From contig NZ_OZ034750.1 in NCBI RefSeq assembly GCF_964028195.1, forward strand, positions 1,426,001 through 1,490,000: a stretch of 64,000 bases of DNA. Direction: 5' to 3'. Both the position numbers and the translations under genes were made by a program. This DNA comes from Wolbachia endosymbiont (group A) of Pogonocherus hispidulus. Lineage in GTDB: Bacteria > Pseudomonadota > Alphaproteobacteria > Rickettsiales > Anaplasmataceae. The first letter of the stretch is position 1. Each line of letters starts with the position of its first letter. Under the pieces are notes generated by a model. It ran no database searches and was not told the origin of the DNA. It saw nothing but the letters and a program-made list of their open reading frames with translations. Below are positions 28,037 through 37,434 of the stretch, one piece after another.

Positions 28037-29308
28037 ATGAAGGTTCTGGTTATAGGTTCTGGTGGACGTGAGCACGCTCTACTTTGGGCTCTAAAAAAAT
28101 CTCCTATCTTGACTGAGTTATATGTAACTCCTGGTCGCCAAGCTATGAAAGATCTTGGGACTCTTGTGGATGTAAATATTCAAAATTCAGTGGATGTTAC
28201 ACAATTTTGCAAGAGAGAAAATATAGAGTTGGTTGTTATTGGTCCAGAACAACCAATAATTGATGGGCTTGCTGATGATTTAGTTGCAGAGGGAATAAAT
28301 GTTTTTGCTCCGAGTCAAGCAACTGCAAAACTTGAGGGATCAAAGTCTTTCACCAAGGGACTATGCAAGCGATATGGCATACCAACTGCCAAGTATGAGT
28401 GTTTTGTTGATGAAGGATTAGCTAAAGATTTTGTACGTAGCAATAAAATAAAGTTTCCACTTGTAGTGAAAGCAAATGGAATTGCAGCAGGGAAAGGCGT
28501 GATGATATGTTGCGCAGAAAACGAAGCTTTTTCAGCAATAGATTCAATGCTAGTGGAGAAAAAATTTGGTGAATCAGGTGAAGAAATAATCATAGAAGAA
28601 TTTTTAATTGGAGAAGAAGTAAGTTTTTTTGCTCTTGTTGATGGGTTGAAAGTAGTAACTCTTGGGTGCGCAAAAGATTATAAGAGAGTGAATGAAAATA
28701 ATGAAGGCCAAAATACTGGGGGTATGGGATCGTACTCATCACCTTCAATTATAAGTAAGGACATGGAGCAAAAAATCATCCAAAAAATAATATACCCTAC
28801 AGCTCAAGCATTGGTTAACATGGGTACGCCTTATAAGGGAGTACTCTTTGCTGGTTTAATGATTTGCAGAGATGGCCCAAAACTTCTCGAGTATAACGTT
28901 AGATTCGGTGATCCAGAAACGCAATCTATATTACCTAGATTTGATTCAAATTGCGATTTGTTAAAATTGATGTTGTCAGTTGCAGAAGGAAAGTTAAGTA
29001 CCAAAACGGTAGAGCTTAATAACAAATCTACAATTTGTGTGGTTGTTGCAAGTAAAGGCTATCCGGGTGATTATCAAAAGGGAGAAGTAATTAAGGGATT
29101 AGATAAAATTGAAAGCATTCCTGGTATATTGGTATTTCACGCTGGTACTAAATTAGATGAGAGTGGTAATTGGGTTTCAGATGGCGGAAGAGTGCTAAAT
29201 ATAGTAGCAGAAGGGAGCACTATAGAGGAAGCCAAAAGTAAGGTGTACTCAGCATTAAATTTTTTAGAATGGCCAGGGGGCTTCTTCAGATACGATATTG
29301 GTAGTTAA
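28037..29308 (+). CDS. purD: Phosphoribosylamine-glycine ligase (GAR synthetase)
   Basis: Second step of de novo purine synthesis: joins glycine to phosphoribosylamine with ATP. The 423-residue protein begins MKVLVIGSGGREHALLWAL, the family N-terminus, and carries the ATP-grasp segment VVKANGIAAGKGVMICC, the metal/ATP site RFGDPETQSILPR and TGGMGSYSSP. Retention fits purine synthesis in Wolbachia. It follows serS by 34 bp after an AGGAAA box. Confidence 0.96.
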   Translation: MKVLVIGSGGREHALLWALKKSPILTELYVTPGRQAMKDLGTLVDVNIQNSVDVTQFCKRENIELVVIGPEQPIIDGLADDLVAEGINVFAPSQATAKLEGSKSFTKGLCKRYGIPTAKYECFVDEGLAKDFVRSNKIKFPLVVKANGIAAGKGVMICCAENEAFSAIDSMLVEKKFGESGEEIIIEEFLIGEEVSFFALVDGLKVVTLGCAKDYKRVNENNEGQNTGGMGSYSSPSIISKDMEQKIIQKIIYPTAQALVNMGTPYKGVLFAGLMICRDGPKLLEYNVRFGDPETQSILPRFDSNCDLLKLMLSVAEGKLSTKTVELNNKSTICVVVASKGYPGDYQKGEVIKGLDKIESIPGILVFHAGTKLDESGNWVSDGGRVLNIVAEGSTIEEAKSKVYSALNFLEWPGGFFRYDIGS

Positions 29309-29337
29309 TGTTAGCTGTCGGTTAACAGGTAGCTCAT

Positions 29338-29910
29338 AGAAACGAAAAAACTTACTTGACAAACTCCGCCAGCCCCCTTATCATGAAACTGAAGCTATTT
29401 ATTTATCTTCTCTGTACAGATTAAATGACAAAAAAACTCACGTATCTGGCGTATCATGTTTAATTTTTTGCACTATGTGCACCTTATGTCTTTATAAAAT
29501 TTCTACCTACATAAGCTGAAACGCGCTTATAAAGCGTTTAAAACATAAAAAAACGCCAACTTAAAAAATGGATAGTGAATAACTAGCTACCCTAGGGTTT
29601 CTTTTGCCTTTTTTTCTGTTTAGTAAATTTCTTAACGTTTATAATTTAGGTTAGTTGCATTTAAAAGCAGCTGAATCGCGGTTATTAAGCGTTTAGAATA
29701 AAAAAACGCCATACTTGAAAGTATAATGTAAGTAACTAGCCAACCACGGGGCTTCTTTTGCCTTTTTTTCTGCTTAGTAAATTTCTTAAATATTAAAGCT
29801 AAGGTTAGTTGCACTTAAAAGCAGCTAAATTGCAGCGTTTAAAACATAAAGAAACGCCAATATTTAAAAATAGATATCAACCGGAGTTTCTTTTGCCTTT
29901 TTCTATGCAA
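29338..29910 (+). repeat. Dispersed repeat, copy B (inverted relative to 7790-8240)
   Basis: The plus strand from 29338 matches the minus strand from 8240. It begins with a promoter-like segment, continues through TTTTTTGCACTATGTGCACC and AAACGC...GCGTTT, and ends in about three degenerate tandem units of roughly 150-165 bp (near 29546, 29700 and 29840), each with AAAAACGCCA and TTTCTTTTGCCTTTTT. The gap 29309-30016 has no supported protein gene. Confidence 0.8.
29356..29384 (+). promoter_or_regulatory. Sigma-70-type promoter at the start of dispersed repeat copy B
   Basis: TTGACA (29356-29361), 17 bp, TATCAT (29379-29384), identical in boxes and spacing to the copy at 8191-8219. It would transcribe the repeat, possibly as a small RNA. 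Confidence 0.6.
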
Positions 29911-29956
29911 GAAGTCTATTTTATTCTTCTGAAAATAATTATATACTTTTGGTAGC

Positions 29957-29985
29957 TTGACAGTTCGATGTAAAAGTGCTAATGT
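29957..29985 (+). promoter_or_regulatory. Promoter of the small membrane protein gene at 30017
   Basis: TTGACA (29957-29962), 17 bp, TAATGT (29980-29985), about 30 bp before the start. The start has a strong AAGGAGG ribosome site at 30006-30012. Confidence 0.55.
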
Positions 29986-30016
29986 ATGCTTTTCAATAAA
30001 GCATTAAGGAGGTTAT

Positions 30017-30571
30017 ATGAGTGGCAGAAAATATGATTATGTTTACCCTTTGAATAAAAAAATAGATGAGTTTTATGAATTGCAGTCTTTCGCAAGAATA
30101 GTTGTAGGAGCTGTTGTAGGAGTGGGTGCTGTAATAGGAGCTCTTGCAGGGCTAGGGCTTAGTTTTACAGCTCTGTCACCTTTGGTTATAGGTGGAGTTA
30201 TTGGTGCTGTATTTCCGGCTTTGCTAACACTTATGGCTATAGGAGCACGCTATTACCTTCGCAATAATATTAACGAAGGGAAAAAGGAAGAAGGTATTGT
30301 AGAGAAACGTGCAATAGCAGCTCTTATAACACCCTTTCTTTTTATGGCAATTGCAAGTGTAGCAACTGGAGTGAGCCTTGCTGCAACCGCAAATGCTGTT
30401 CTTCCTGGTATCTTTGCAACTTGGTGGGCAATAGCAGCAGGTGCAGGAATAGGAGCCATTGCATTACCCACAGGAATAGTTACAGGTGTAACTGTTGCAT
30501 CAATGTTTGCAGGAAGTATACATGAATGTATTATGTCAGATGATTATGTGCTTGGACCACGGACTGCTTAA
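30017..30571 (+). CDS. Small polytopic membrane protein, unknown
   Basis: I do not recognise a family. The 184-residue protein has a short polar N-terminus (GRKYDYVYPLNKKIDEFY) and then Gly/Ala/Val-rich hydrophobic stretches at about 28-55, 56-80, 97-120 and 124-172, with a positively charged loop at 82-98. This suggests four membrane spans. Small-residue-rich spans (AGLGLSFTAL, GAGIGAIALPTGIVTG) resemble those of tightly packed or pore-like membrane proteins, but no function follows. It has its own near-consensus promoter and a perfect AAGGAGG box, so it is probably well expressed. It stands alone between the repeat at 29338-29910 and the cytochrome gene. Confidence 0.7.
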   Translation: MSGRKYDYVYPLNKKIDEFYELQSFARIVVGAVVGVGAVIGALAGLGLSFTALSPLVIGGVIGAVFPALLTLMAIGARYYLRNNINEGKKEEGIVEKRAIAALITPFLFMAIASVATGVSLAATANAVLPGIFATWWAIAAGAGIGAIALPTGIVTGVTVASMFAGSIHECIMSDDYVLGPRTA

Positions 30572-30704
30572 GCAGAACGGGAAGGAGGCTTACTCTTATT
30601 TTAAGTGGTAGAGACTCTAATCTTTAGCGAGCTTCAAGGTAATTGGTTGCTATTTGCGAAAATATTCGCATAATTTAAGTAACATTACTTAATAAAAATT
30701 AACT

Positions 30705-31232
30705 ATGGAGCTTAATAAGATTGCAGCATCGATTTTACTTTCTGGGCTAATCATTATGATAGTTAGTAATGTAGTTGATATGCTGTATAGTCCGGAAGAA
30801 TATGAGATCGAACACCAAACGATAGTAGCTGCTGGCAGCAATGAATCTCAGCAAAAAATCGAGCAAGTGGCGCTCGATATTGGAGCGCTCATGCAGAATG
30901 CTAGCTTTGAGAAAGGTAAATCAGCAGCAAAAAAATGTATAGCCTGCCATAGTTTTGAGAAAGGTGGAATGAATAAAGTAGGACCAAACTTATGGAACGT
31001 AGTTGGAAACAAAAAGGCTCATCTTGGCAACTCATTCAATTACTCAAAAGCAGTGCTTGAAAGAGGTGGAAAATGGGGGTATGAGGAGCTATTTGCCTTT
31101 TTAAAGAACCCAAAAGCCTATATAAAAGGTACACGTATGGCATTTGCAGGTATTTCCAATCCACAAGAAATTGCAGACTTAGTCAGTTATTTGCGTCAAT
31201 TAAGCGATAGTCCGGTTGCTTTGCCAAAGTAA
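30705..31232 (+). CDS. Membrane-anchored c-type cytochrome
   Basis: 175 residues. The N-terminal hydrophobic segment (6-27) acts as an uncleaved anchor; a linker leads to a class I cytochrome c domain in the periplasm with haem site C78-I-A-C81-H82 and distal Met ligand probably M145 in KGTRMAFAG. VGPNLWNVVGNKKA is the typical loop of mitochondrial-like cytochrome c552/CycM. It should carry electrons between complex III and cytochrome oxidase. The maturation chaperone ccmE is also in this window (44977). The alpha/beta hydrolase gene follows after 5 bp, possibly in one transcript. Confidence 0.92.
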   Translation: MELNKIAASILLSGLIIMIVSNVVDMLYSPEEYEIEHQTIVAAGSNESQQKIEQVALDIGALMQNASFEKGKSAAKKCIACHSFEKGGMNKVGPNLWNVVGNKKAHLGNSFNYSKAVLERGGKWGYEELFAFLKNPKAYIKGTRMAFAGISNPQEIADLVSYLRQLSDSPVALPK

Positions 31233-31237
31233 TTGTT

Positions 31238-31993
31238 ATGAATTATTTTAAGTTGCCTTGCGAAAATAATGGTTATATAGCTTACAAAAAGCTGTCAGGG
31301 AGGAAAGCTTCTGTAGTTTTTTTTGGTGGATTTGCATCCAATATGGATGGAACGAAAGCAACTGCTATTTACAAATTTTGCCAAGAAAATGACGTAGCAC
31401 TTGTGCTATTTGATTATTTTGGTCACGGTAATTCAAGCGGTAATTTTTCTAATTATACAATAAGTGATTGGCAAAAAAATTGTGCTAAAGTGATGAGTGA
31501 ATTAACTAGCGATAAACAAATAATTATAGGTTCAAGTATGGGAGGATGGCTGATGCTGCTCACTGCCCTTCAATTTCCAGAAAAAATTGCAGCATTAATC
31601 GGCATATCGTCTGCCCATGATTTCACTGAAGATTTGATATTCAAGCAATTGTCAGGCAAGCAAAAAGAAGAACTAGATTCTAACGGTGTAATAGATTTCA
31701 CTTCAGAGCGTTGTACATACAAAATAACTAAAAATTTGATCGAAGATGGCAGAAAGAACCTTCTTTTAAACAAAGAGACAATAGATATAAACTGTCCTGT
31801 GCGCTTACTGCATAGCATTAATGATAAAGATATTCCTTATCAAACTTCATTGAATTTAGCTGAAAAAATCAAGTCAACCGATGTTGAAGTATACTTGATA
31901 AAATCAGCAGAGCATAACATGTCTGACAATCGTTCGCTGGAAGTTTTATTTAAGACCATTAGAGAATTTTTGCCAGGAGAAACATATAGGTAA
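31238..31993 (+). CDS. Alpha/beta hydrolase
   Basis: 251 residues with the nucleophile elbow GSSMGGW (Ser110), the oxyanion region FFGGFASNMDGTKA, an acid residue in HSINDKDIPYQ and the catalytic His in SAEHNMSDNRSL. FDYFGHGNSSGNF before the elbow is typical of the ABHD10-like/palmitoyl-thioesterase-like subgroup. The substrate cannot be read from the sequence; an esterase or thioesterase is likely. No signal peptide. It is placed 5 bp after the cytochrome gene and converges on the gene at 31998. Confidence 0.88.
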   Translation: MNYFKLPCENNGYIAYKKLSGRKASVVFFGGFASNMDGTKATAIYKFCQENDVALVLFDYFGHGNSSGNFSNYTISDWQKNCAKVMSELTSDKQIIIGSSMGGWLMLLTALQFPEKIAALIGISSAHDFTEDLIFKQLSGKQKEELDSNGVIDFTSERCTYKITKNLIEDGRKNLLLNKETIDINCPVRLLHSINDKDIPYQTSLNLAEKIKSTDVEVYLIKSAEHNMSDNRSLEVLFKTIREFLPGETYR

Positions 31994-31997
31994 CCGT

Positions 31998-32879
31998 TCA
32001 CAGATTTCCTCTTAATTCTTCAATCTCACTAATAGAAAGGCCTGTAAACTTGACAATAGTGTTGACGTCAACATTATTAGCCAGCATTGCTTTTGCAACT
32101 TCAATTTTCCCTTCCTCTTTACCAATTTTTTTACCTTTCTCTTCAGCAAGATCAAGTCTGTATTCAAGAATGGCTTCTTCTTTCCGTAGATCCATTATTC
32201 TTTCTTCGTAAGCTACTAAATCTTTTTCGTTCCAACGAAACTTGTCTAATTCATCATATGCTAGCTTTATTATTGGCGCTTTTTCTGCTATCTCTTTTAA
32301 GTCCTCTTCTGTTGTTTCTTCTGCGTATTTAAAAAAGAAACACCACCTTTCTATTGTGCTTTCTAGTTCCTCCACTCTGCTTTTTGAAAATTTGGGCAAT
32401 TCTATAAAGATAAATTGAAAATCTTTTAAGTAATGGCCGTTGGTTTTTATATCACGTATATTATGAGTAGAGATATAATCAACTTCTTCAGGAAGTAAGT
32501 TACAATTTGATATAGCAATAAAGAAGACTTTCTTTAAATCAATGTAGTTGCCAGATTTATCTAATTGTCTTGAGTAGGCTTTAGCGGCATATAATTGAGC
32601 GCGTTTTTCGAAGCCCTTGTCTCTAGCGAGCTGCATTTCTACTATATATCTATTTCCGTGAGAATCCTTGCAGAGAACATCAACAATACTTTGTTTATCA
32701 GAGGCAACTTCGGGATCCATAATAGTACTGAGGAATTCAACTTCTTGTATTGCATTTATCTCAGTAAACCCTAAAATATCGTTCAAAAAGTGGATCAGGA
32801 TATTCTTATTTTTTTCCGTTCCAAAGATTTTTTTGAAACACAAATCATTGCGAGGATCGAGAAATTTTGAAAGAGCCAT
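31998..32879 (-). CDS. Rpn/PD-(D/E)XK nuclease family (transposase-like) protein
   Basis: 293 residues. The start LDPRNDLCFKKIFGTEKNKN is the hallmark of the Rpn/PDDEXK_2 family, a PD-(D/E)XK nuclease group common in many copies in Rickettsiales. Catalytic candidates are D in SIVDVLCKDS and E-x-Q in YIVEMQLARD, followed by RAQLYAAKAY. The C-terminus is a charged helical region (EERIMDLRKEEAILEYRLDL, KGKKIGKEEGKIEVAKAML) ending in a small putative helix-turn-helix. Family members promote recombination or act in phage defence; which applies here is unknown. It appears intact and stands alone. Confidence 0.88.
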   Translation of the reverse strand: MALSKFLDPRNDLCFKKIFGTEKNKNILIHFLNDILGFTEINAIQEVEFLSTIMDPEVASDKQSIVDVLCKDSHGNRYIVEMQLARDKGFEKRAQLYAAKAYSRQLDKSGNYIDLKKVFFIAISNCNLLPEEVDYISTHNIRDIKTNGHYLKDFQFIFIELPKFSKSRVEELESTIERWCFFFKYAEETTEEDLKEIAEKAPIIKLAYDELDKFRWNEKDLVAYEERIMDLRKEEAILEYRLDLAEEKGKKIGKEEGKIEVAKAMLANNVDVNTIVKFTGLSISEIEELRGNL

Positions 32880-32956
32880 GGCAAAAATGCTTGAAAATAT
32901 TAATAATTATACACTATTATTAACAATTATTCAACCATATTTTTGAAGATAGCTAT

Positions 32957-33026
32957 AGCTATGCCGCCGCGAACCGTCATACCGCCGCGGTATCTCGGCC
33001 GCTAACTAGTAGCGGAATGACGGTTT
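32957..33026. repeat. Single palindromic repeat unit
   Basis: One copy of the same ACCGC...GCGGTAT plus CCGCTAACTAGTAGCGG unit found at 7029-7760. It lies in the gap between the Rpn gene and the helicase. Nothing else is seen in 32880-33201. Confidence 0.85.
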
Positions 33027-33201
33027 TTCAAATTGTCGTAAGTCAGTTTAGCTATAGGCAGCAATTTTCTGTATTTATTTTAAATTGAAGAAAGCTCAAA
33101 TGAAAGATCGTGTTTTGCTAAAAATCACAGAATGCAGTCTGGTTACACATATAGTTGAAGTAATTCAGATTTGTAAGATATGTTTATCTGCAGTTATAGC
33201 T

Positions 33202-35115
33202 TCAACAGTAGGCGTTACTCTTGATTACCTCAACATTTTCTCTTGGCAATTCTTTAATGAACCGAGAAGTGCGCATCGGTTGCCACTGGTTGTTAATTTC
33301 CCTCCTATCTGCACATGAAATGATTAACCTTTCCTTTGCCCTGGTTATGCCAACATATGCAAGTCTCCTTTCTTCTTCTAAAGCTTTACCACTTTTATCT
33401 TCAAAAGATCTTTGATGAGGAAATAATCCCTCTTCCCAACCAGGTAGAAACACGCACGGGAATTCAAGTCCTTTGGCTGCATGAAGAGTCATAACATATA
33501 CGGTGTCATCGTTATTCATATTATCCACTTCCATCACTAGACTTATATGCTCCAAGAAAGTTGTGGCATTATCGAAATTTTTTAAAGATGAGATGAGCTC
33601 CTTGACATTTTCTATTCGTGCTAAGCCTGTTACCTCCTCATTTTCAAGCATTTCAATATACCCTGATTGGTTTGCTACGATTTTAACGAATTCATGCAGT
33701 GGTTTTACGCTTACTATTTCTTCCCAAGCTTTAATTTTATTTAAAAAATCATTTAGTGAGAGTTTAATTCTTTCGGTTACTTGATTACTATTAACTAATA
33801 TTTTTGCTGCCTCAAAAAAAGAAATTTTGTTATCCTGAGCAGTCGTGTATATTTTCTTTAGAGTTGTAGCTCCTATGCTTCTTTTTGGCCGATTTACGAT
33901 CCTTTCGAAAGCTAAGTCATCGTTATTGTTTGTAACAAGCCTTAAATATGCAATTATATCCCTGACTTCCTGACGTTCGTAGAATTTTACGCCACTTATA
34001 ATCTTGTAGGGAATTGAATATTTTATAAAATACTCTTCGAGAACTCTAGTTTGAAAAGTGGCCCTTACCAGCACTGCAATGTCACTAAATCTGTATTTAT
34101 TGAGCTTTAATATCTGTTCGCTTATGAACCTTGCTTCAGCTTTTCCGTCCCATAATTTTGTTAGATTTACCTTTTCCCCTTCAACGTTTGTTGTCCACAA
34201 TTTTTTTTCTAAGCGAGTCTTATTGTGATTGATAACATATGACGCAGTTGCAAGTATGTGAGATGTTGACCTGTAGTTACACTCTAGTTTAACGGTTTTT
34301 GCATTTTTAAAATCATCGGAAAATTTCAAAATATTTTCAACTTCTGCACCACGCCAACTATATATCGACTGGTCATCATCTCCTACACAGCAAATATTTG
34401 AATGCTCTTTTGCAAGGTATTTTAGCCAAAGATATTGTATTGCATTTGTATCTTGATACTCATCTACCATGACATACTTAAACTTGTTTTGGTAGTAGGA
34501 CAGAACTTCGGTCTTTTGATTAAAGAGTTGTATGTTATATAGCAATAAGTCACCAAAATCGACAGAGTTAAGGAATTTTAACCTTTCCTGATACTGGTGA
34601 TAGACTTTGAGTGCAGTTACGTACACTGGCCTAAATGATTGAATATCTTCCACTTCAGGTGGCAATAAGCACTTCTCTTTCCATTGCTGAATAATATTCA
34701 TAATGGTCTTACATTTTTCTGATAGGTAATCAGGGCTTATTTCATTAATAATATTTTTTATTACCTGTAATTGGTCATCCACACCAATAATTGTAAAATT
34801 GGAATTTAGCCCCACGACTTCAGCATGATGACGTAGAATTTTTGCTGCAATTGCATGGAAAGTGCCAAGCCATGGTATGTTTGTGCCTGTTAGCTCAAGT
34901 ACCCTTGATACCATCTCATTTGCTGCTTTGTTTGTGAATGTAACAGCTAATATTTCATCAGAATAAGCATGACCGTTTCTAATTATGTGCGCTATTCTTG
35001 AAGTAATCGTTCTTGTTTTTCCCGTTCCGGCTCCTGCCAATATTAAAACCGGTCCATCTATGTTAGTTACAGCTGATTGTTGTTCTGGATTTAGCAGTGA
35101 GAGATAATCGTTCAT
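33202..35115 (-). CDS. UvrD/Rep-family (SF1A) DNA helicase
   Basis: 637 residues. Motif I is AGAGTGKTRTITSRIAHII, Ia VTFTNKAANEM, II VDEYQDTNAIQYLWL, III GDDDQSIYSWRGAEVENIL, IV NYRSTSHIL, V VMTLHAAKGLEFPCVFLPGW, VI RRLAYVGITRAKERLIISCA. This is an ATP-driven 3'-5' helicase for mismatch/excision repair and replication restart. Length is near Rep/PcrA (about 670-720) and lacks the long C-terminal tail of UvrD, so either symbol is possible. Divergent from the plus-strand genes to the right. Confidence 0.95.
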   Translation of the reverse strand: MNDYLSLLNPEQQSAVTNIDGPVLILAGAGTGKTRTITSRIAHIIRNGHAYSDEILAVTFTNKAANEMVSRVLELTGTNIPWLGTFHAIAAKILRHHAEVVGLNSNFTIIGVDDQLQVIKNIINEISPDYLSEKCKTIMNIIQQWKEKCLLPPEVEDIQSFRPVYVTALKVYHQYQERLKFLNSVDFGDLLLYNIQLFNQKTEVLSYYQNKFKYVMVDEYQDTNAIQYLWLKYLAKEHSNICCVGDDDQSIYSWRGAEVENILKFSDDFKNAKTVKLECNYRSTSHILATASYVINHNKTRLEKKLWTTNVEGEKVNLTKLWDGKAEARFISEQILKLNKYRFSDIAVLVRATFQTRVLEEYFIKYSIPYKIISGVKFYERQEVRDIIAYLRLVTNNNDDLAFERIVNRPKRSIGATTLKKIYTTAQDNKISFFEAAKILVNSNQVTERIKLSLNDFLNKIKAWEEIVSVKPLHEFVKIVANQSGYIEMLENEEVTGLARIENVKELISSLKNFDNATTFLEHISLVMEVDNMNNDDTVYVMTLHAAKGLEFPCVFLPGWEEGLFPHQRSFEDKSGKALEEERRLAYVGITRAKERLIISCADRREINNQWQPMRTSRFIKELPRENVEVIKSNAYC

Positions 35116-35237
35116 TTGCAGCCCTATAGATTATAACTTCGTAAAGTTAAACCTATGATCAAAAGATTGTAAAGGTTTTATTGAATAGAACAGTTAAAGA
35201 ATGCTTCACTCAAGTACTTTAAACGTAGGTTTTGCAT

Positions 35238-35666
35238 CTATCTTGTTGGGGTAGTTTCAGGTGTATGCTGAGTAACAACAACTTGATTTGAGGTGTTGGC
35301 ACCAGAACTTCTGCTTGTTGGGTGGATAGGTGGAGTTTGGAATGGCTTATATGTATGGTTTAGTTCCTTCATTTCTATTTCTTCAACTTCAACAAGTGGT
35401 TTTTCTTTTGGGGTATAGTGATTACGCGTTGCAGGTCGTTCAGTGAGACTTTCATATGTTTCTTTCAACCAAGCTCCGATATCATACACAAATCCATACG
35501 CTTTTTCTTTAAATTCTCTCAATGATCTACTGAAACTTGCTAGTGTGTTATTGAAGTAAATTGTCATGTAATCTCTTGTGGTGTATTGATAACTTTCTCC
35601 ATCTAGTCTGCTACTTTGTGCGTTAGAACTATTGTTGCTTTTGAAATAACCAAATATGTTGTACAT
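35238..35666 (-). CDS. Small orphan protein with proline/threonine-rich tail
   Basis: No family recognised. 142 residues. N-terminal YNIFGYFKSNNSSNAQSSR is polar; the middle (about 38-72, YFNNTLASFSRSLREFKEKA...DIGAWLKETYE) is likely amphipathic helix; the C-terminal third is Pro/Thr/Ser-rich (TPPIHPTSRSSG). No membrane segment. It has its own near-consensus promoter (35699-35727). Expression context and low-complexity tail resemble a secreted effector, but that is inference only. Confidence 0.6.
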   Translation of the reverse strand: MYNIFGYFKSNNSSNAQSSRLDGESYQYTTRDYMTIYFNNTLASFSRSLREFKEKAYGFVYDIGAWLKETYESLTERPATRNHYTPKEKPLVEVEEIEMKELNHTYKPFQTPPIHPTSRSSGANTSNQVVVTQHTPETTPTR

Positions 35667-35698
35667 TTTGAGCTACCGTTGACTATTAATATACATAT

Positions 35699-35727
35699 AT
35701 TATGCATTAATAAATTAAAGTTGTCAA
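35699..35727 (-). promoter_or_regulatory. Promoter of the orphan gene at 35238-35666
   Basis: Minus strand TTGACA (35727-35722), 17 bp, CATAAT (35704-35699). Eleven of twelve consensus positions. Confidence 0.6.
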
Positions 35728-35807
35728 GAACAAGTTAACATTATTGTTTGCATTGTGTAAAGTTTTTGTTGTTTGTCTTGAACTTTAAGAAAAATGGACG
35801 CCTAAAT

Positions 35808-35836
35808 TTGACAATTGTGAAAATATTAGTTAAAAT
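35808..35836 (+). promoter_or_regulatory. Promoter of the orphan gene at 35871
   Basis: TTGACA (35808-35813), 17 bp, TAAAAT (35831-35836), 34 bp before the start; AGGAG ribosome site at 35861-35865. It is divergent from the promoter at 35699-35727, so the two orphan genes share one intergenic control region. Confidence 0.6.
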
Positions 35837-35870
35837 TATTGTATGTTAAGTATAGTAAATAGGAGAAAAT

Positions 35871-36773
35871 ATGCCTACTAACTCTGATGACCAAGGAAAA
35901 ATATCGCTTAAAGAATTGGAAAGTGCTGTTGTGGGCATGTTGCTGTGTAGAGACGGACACAAATTAGAAAGATATGAATCAGGACGAGGTGCTGCAGAGT
36001 TATCTAAAAAAAATACCGATATCATAGATAAGTATATTGAATGTGTAGGGAAACCTTCTGAGCAATTTATTAAAGCAATTAAGGAAACAGAAATCCGCTA
36101 TGTGCTAATACTTGATAAACTTTACCCTGATACTATTGAAAAATATGTCAATGAAGGTAAGATAGACATATTAAGAGGGTATATAAAATCTATTGGGAGC
36201 TATGTAGAATATATTTCGAAGATTTTGGAGAAATGTGGTAGTTCAGATGGTACGGAGATTGGTAGACGTTTACTTGCAATAGCACTTGAACAGATAGAAG
36301 AAGCTTCAAAACTTGACGTGCGGAATCAAAGGGATTTATCAGCGAGTACCGATTTAAGTAGTGGCAGATTAATTAATAAAGCCAACAATCAAAACCAAGG
36401 TGACACTAATAAAAAGGAACAGGGGGTACAGTCTGCACCTGATGTAAAACAGCAGAAGGGAGTGCCAAATCCACAAACAGAAGTGAAGATCAAGACAAGT
36501 ATCTATAAAACTTGTTGTGCTTTAAGTGGTGGTGCAATTATTGGAGCAGCTATAGCATACCTTTCAGGAGCTACTACTTTAACTCCTGTTGGTGCTGTTG
36601 CAGTATTTATTGCAGCCACTGTTGTTGATGCACTGGTGGGTTATGGTATTGGAAAGTTTTGCGAGAAAGTAAGTGAAGAAAGGCAAAAGGATCGCCATAT
36701 GAGCATAGGTACTGCGATTAAGAATGTCCTTACTCCTGAGTGTTTAAAATCACAATCGCAAGTTCATCCATAA
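35871..36773 (+). CDS. Orphan protein with C-terminal hydrophobic domain
   Basis: No family recognised. 300 residues. Residues 1-150 are predicted mainly helical and charged (KELESAVVGMLLCRDGHKLE, YGSCVEYISKILEKC-like segments). Residues 155-205 are polar and disordered (NQNQGDTNKKEQGVQSAPDV). Residues 213-262 are strongly hydrophobic and Gly/Ala-rich (GGAIIGAAIAYLSGA, AVAVFIAATVVDALVGYGIG), probably two membrane spans, followed by a basic tail. The layout of a soluble helical head and C-terminal hairpin in the membrane resembles membrane-inserting bacterial effectors such as Inc-like proteins, but orientation differs and no homology is claimed. Has its own strong promoter; nuoJ follows after 73 bp. 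Confidence 0.65.
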   Translation: MPTNSDDQGKISLKELESAVVGMLLCRDGHKLERYESGRGAAELSKKNTDIIDKYIECVGKPSEQFIKAIKETEIRYVLILDKLYPDTIEKYVNEGKIDILRGYIKSIGSYVEYISKILEKCGSSDGTEIGRRLLAIALEQIEEASKLDVRNQRDLSASTDLSSGRLINKANNQNQGDTNKKEQGVQSAPDVKQQKGVPNPQTEVKIKTSIYKTCCALSGGAIIGAAIAYLSGATTLTPVGAVAVFIAATVVDALVGYGIGKFCEKVSEERQKDRHMSIGTAIKNVLTPECLKSQSQVHP

Positions 36774-36846
36774 GGTAGGCATTTAGTATTGACTTTACAA
36801 CGATAGTCACTTTAAATTAGTAATTGTTGTTGCAGTTAAAGTATCG

Positions 36847-37434
36847 ATGCCTTTTTTCTTTTATTTTTTTTCGATTCTTAGCATTTTATCTGCTGTTTGT
36901 GTGATTAGCGTAAGAAATCCTGTGCATGCAGTATTATTTTTAATTTTCACCTTCGTTAATTCTGCAGTTCTTTTTATTCTCCTTGGAGCTGAATTCATCG
37001 CTATGATGGTATTGATAGTATACATCGGTGCGGTTGCAGTGTTATTCCTCTTTGTAGTTATGATGCTCGATATTGACTACATAAAATTGCGCCAGGGTTT
37101 TGCGAAGCATTTCACTCTTGGTGCTATGTTATGCGTTGTGTTTTTTCTAGTCATCAGCTTTGTAATCCGCAGCTCAGCACCGAATATAAGCAATGTTATA
37201 AACTATAATACCAATAACGTGAAAGCTATCGGTAATTTGCTCTACACTGACTACATGTACGCTTTTCATCTTTCTGGTATTCTGCTGCTTGTTGCAATTG
37301 TCGGTGCAATCGCTCTTACTTTGCAGGACAAGAAAAAAGGAGTTAAAAAACAGAATGTATTAAAGCAATTGACACAATCTTCATCTGTAAAATTGGTTAA
37401 GGCTAAATTTGGAAAAGGAGTAGAATGGAAATAG
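36847..37434 (+). CDS. nuoJ: NADH-quinone oxidoreductase subunit J
   Basis: Membrane-arm subunit of complex I. 195 residues with five membrane spans; [20 protein letters not shown] and [21 protein letters not shown] segments (actual [18 protein letters not shown]) are the family core. The 3' end overlaps the nuoK start by 10 bp, the usual coupling. First gene of a nuoJKLMN block; the rest of the complex I genes are elsewhere, as is common in Wolbachia. Confidence 0.96.
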   Translation: MPFFFYFFSILSILSAVCVISVRNPVHAVLFLIFTFVNSAVLFILLGAEFIAMMVLIVYIGAVAVLFLFVVMMLDIDYIKLRQGFAKHFTLGAMLCVVFFLVISFVIRSSAPNISNVINYNTNNVKAIGNLLYTDYMYAFHLSGILLLVAIVGAIALTLQDKKKGVKKQNVLKQLTQSSSVKLVKAKFGKGVEWK

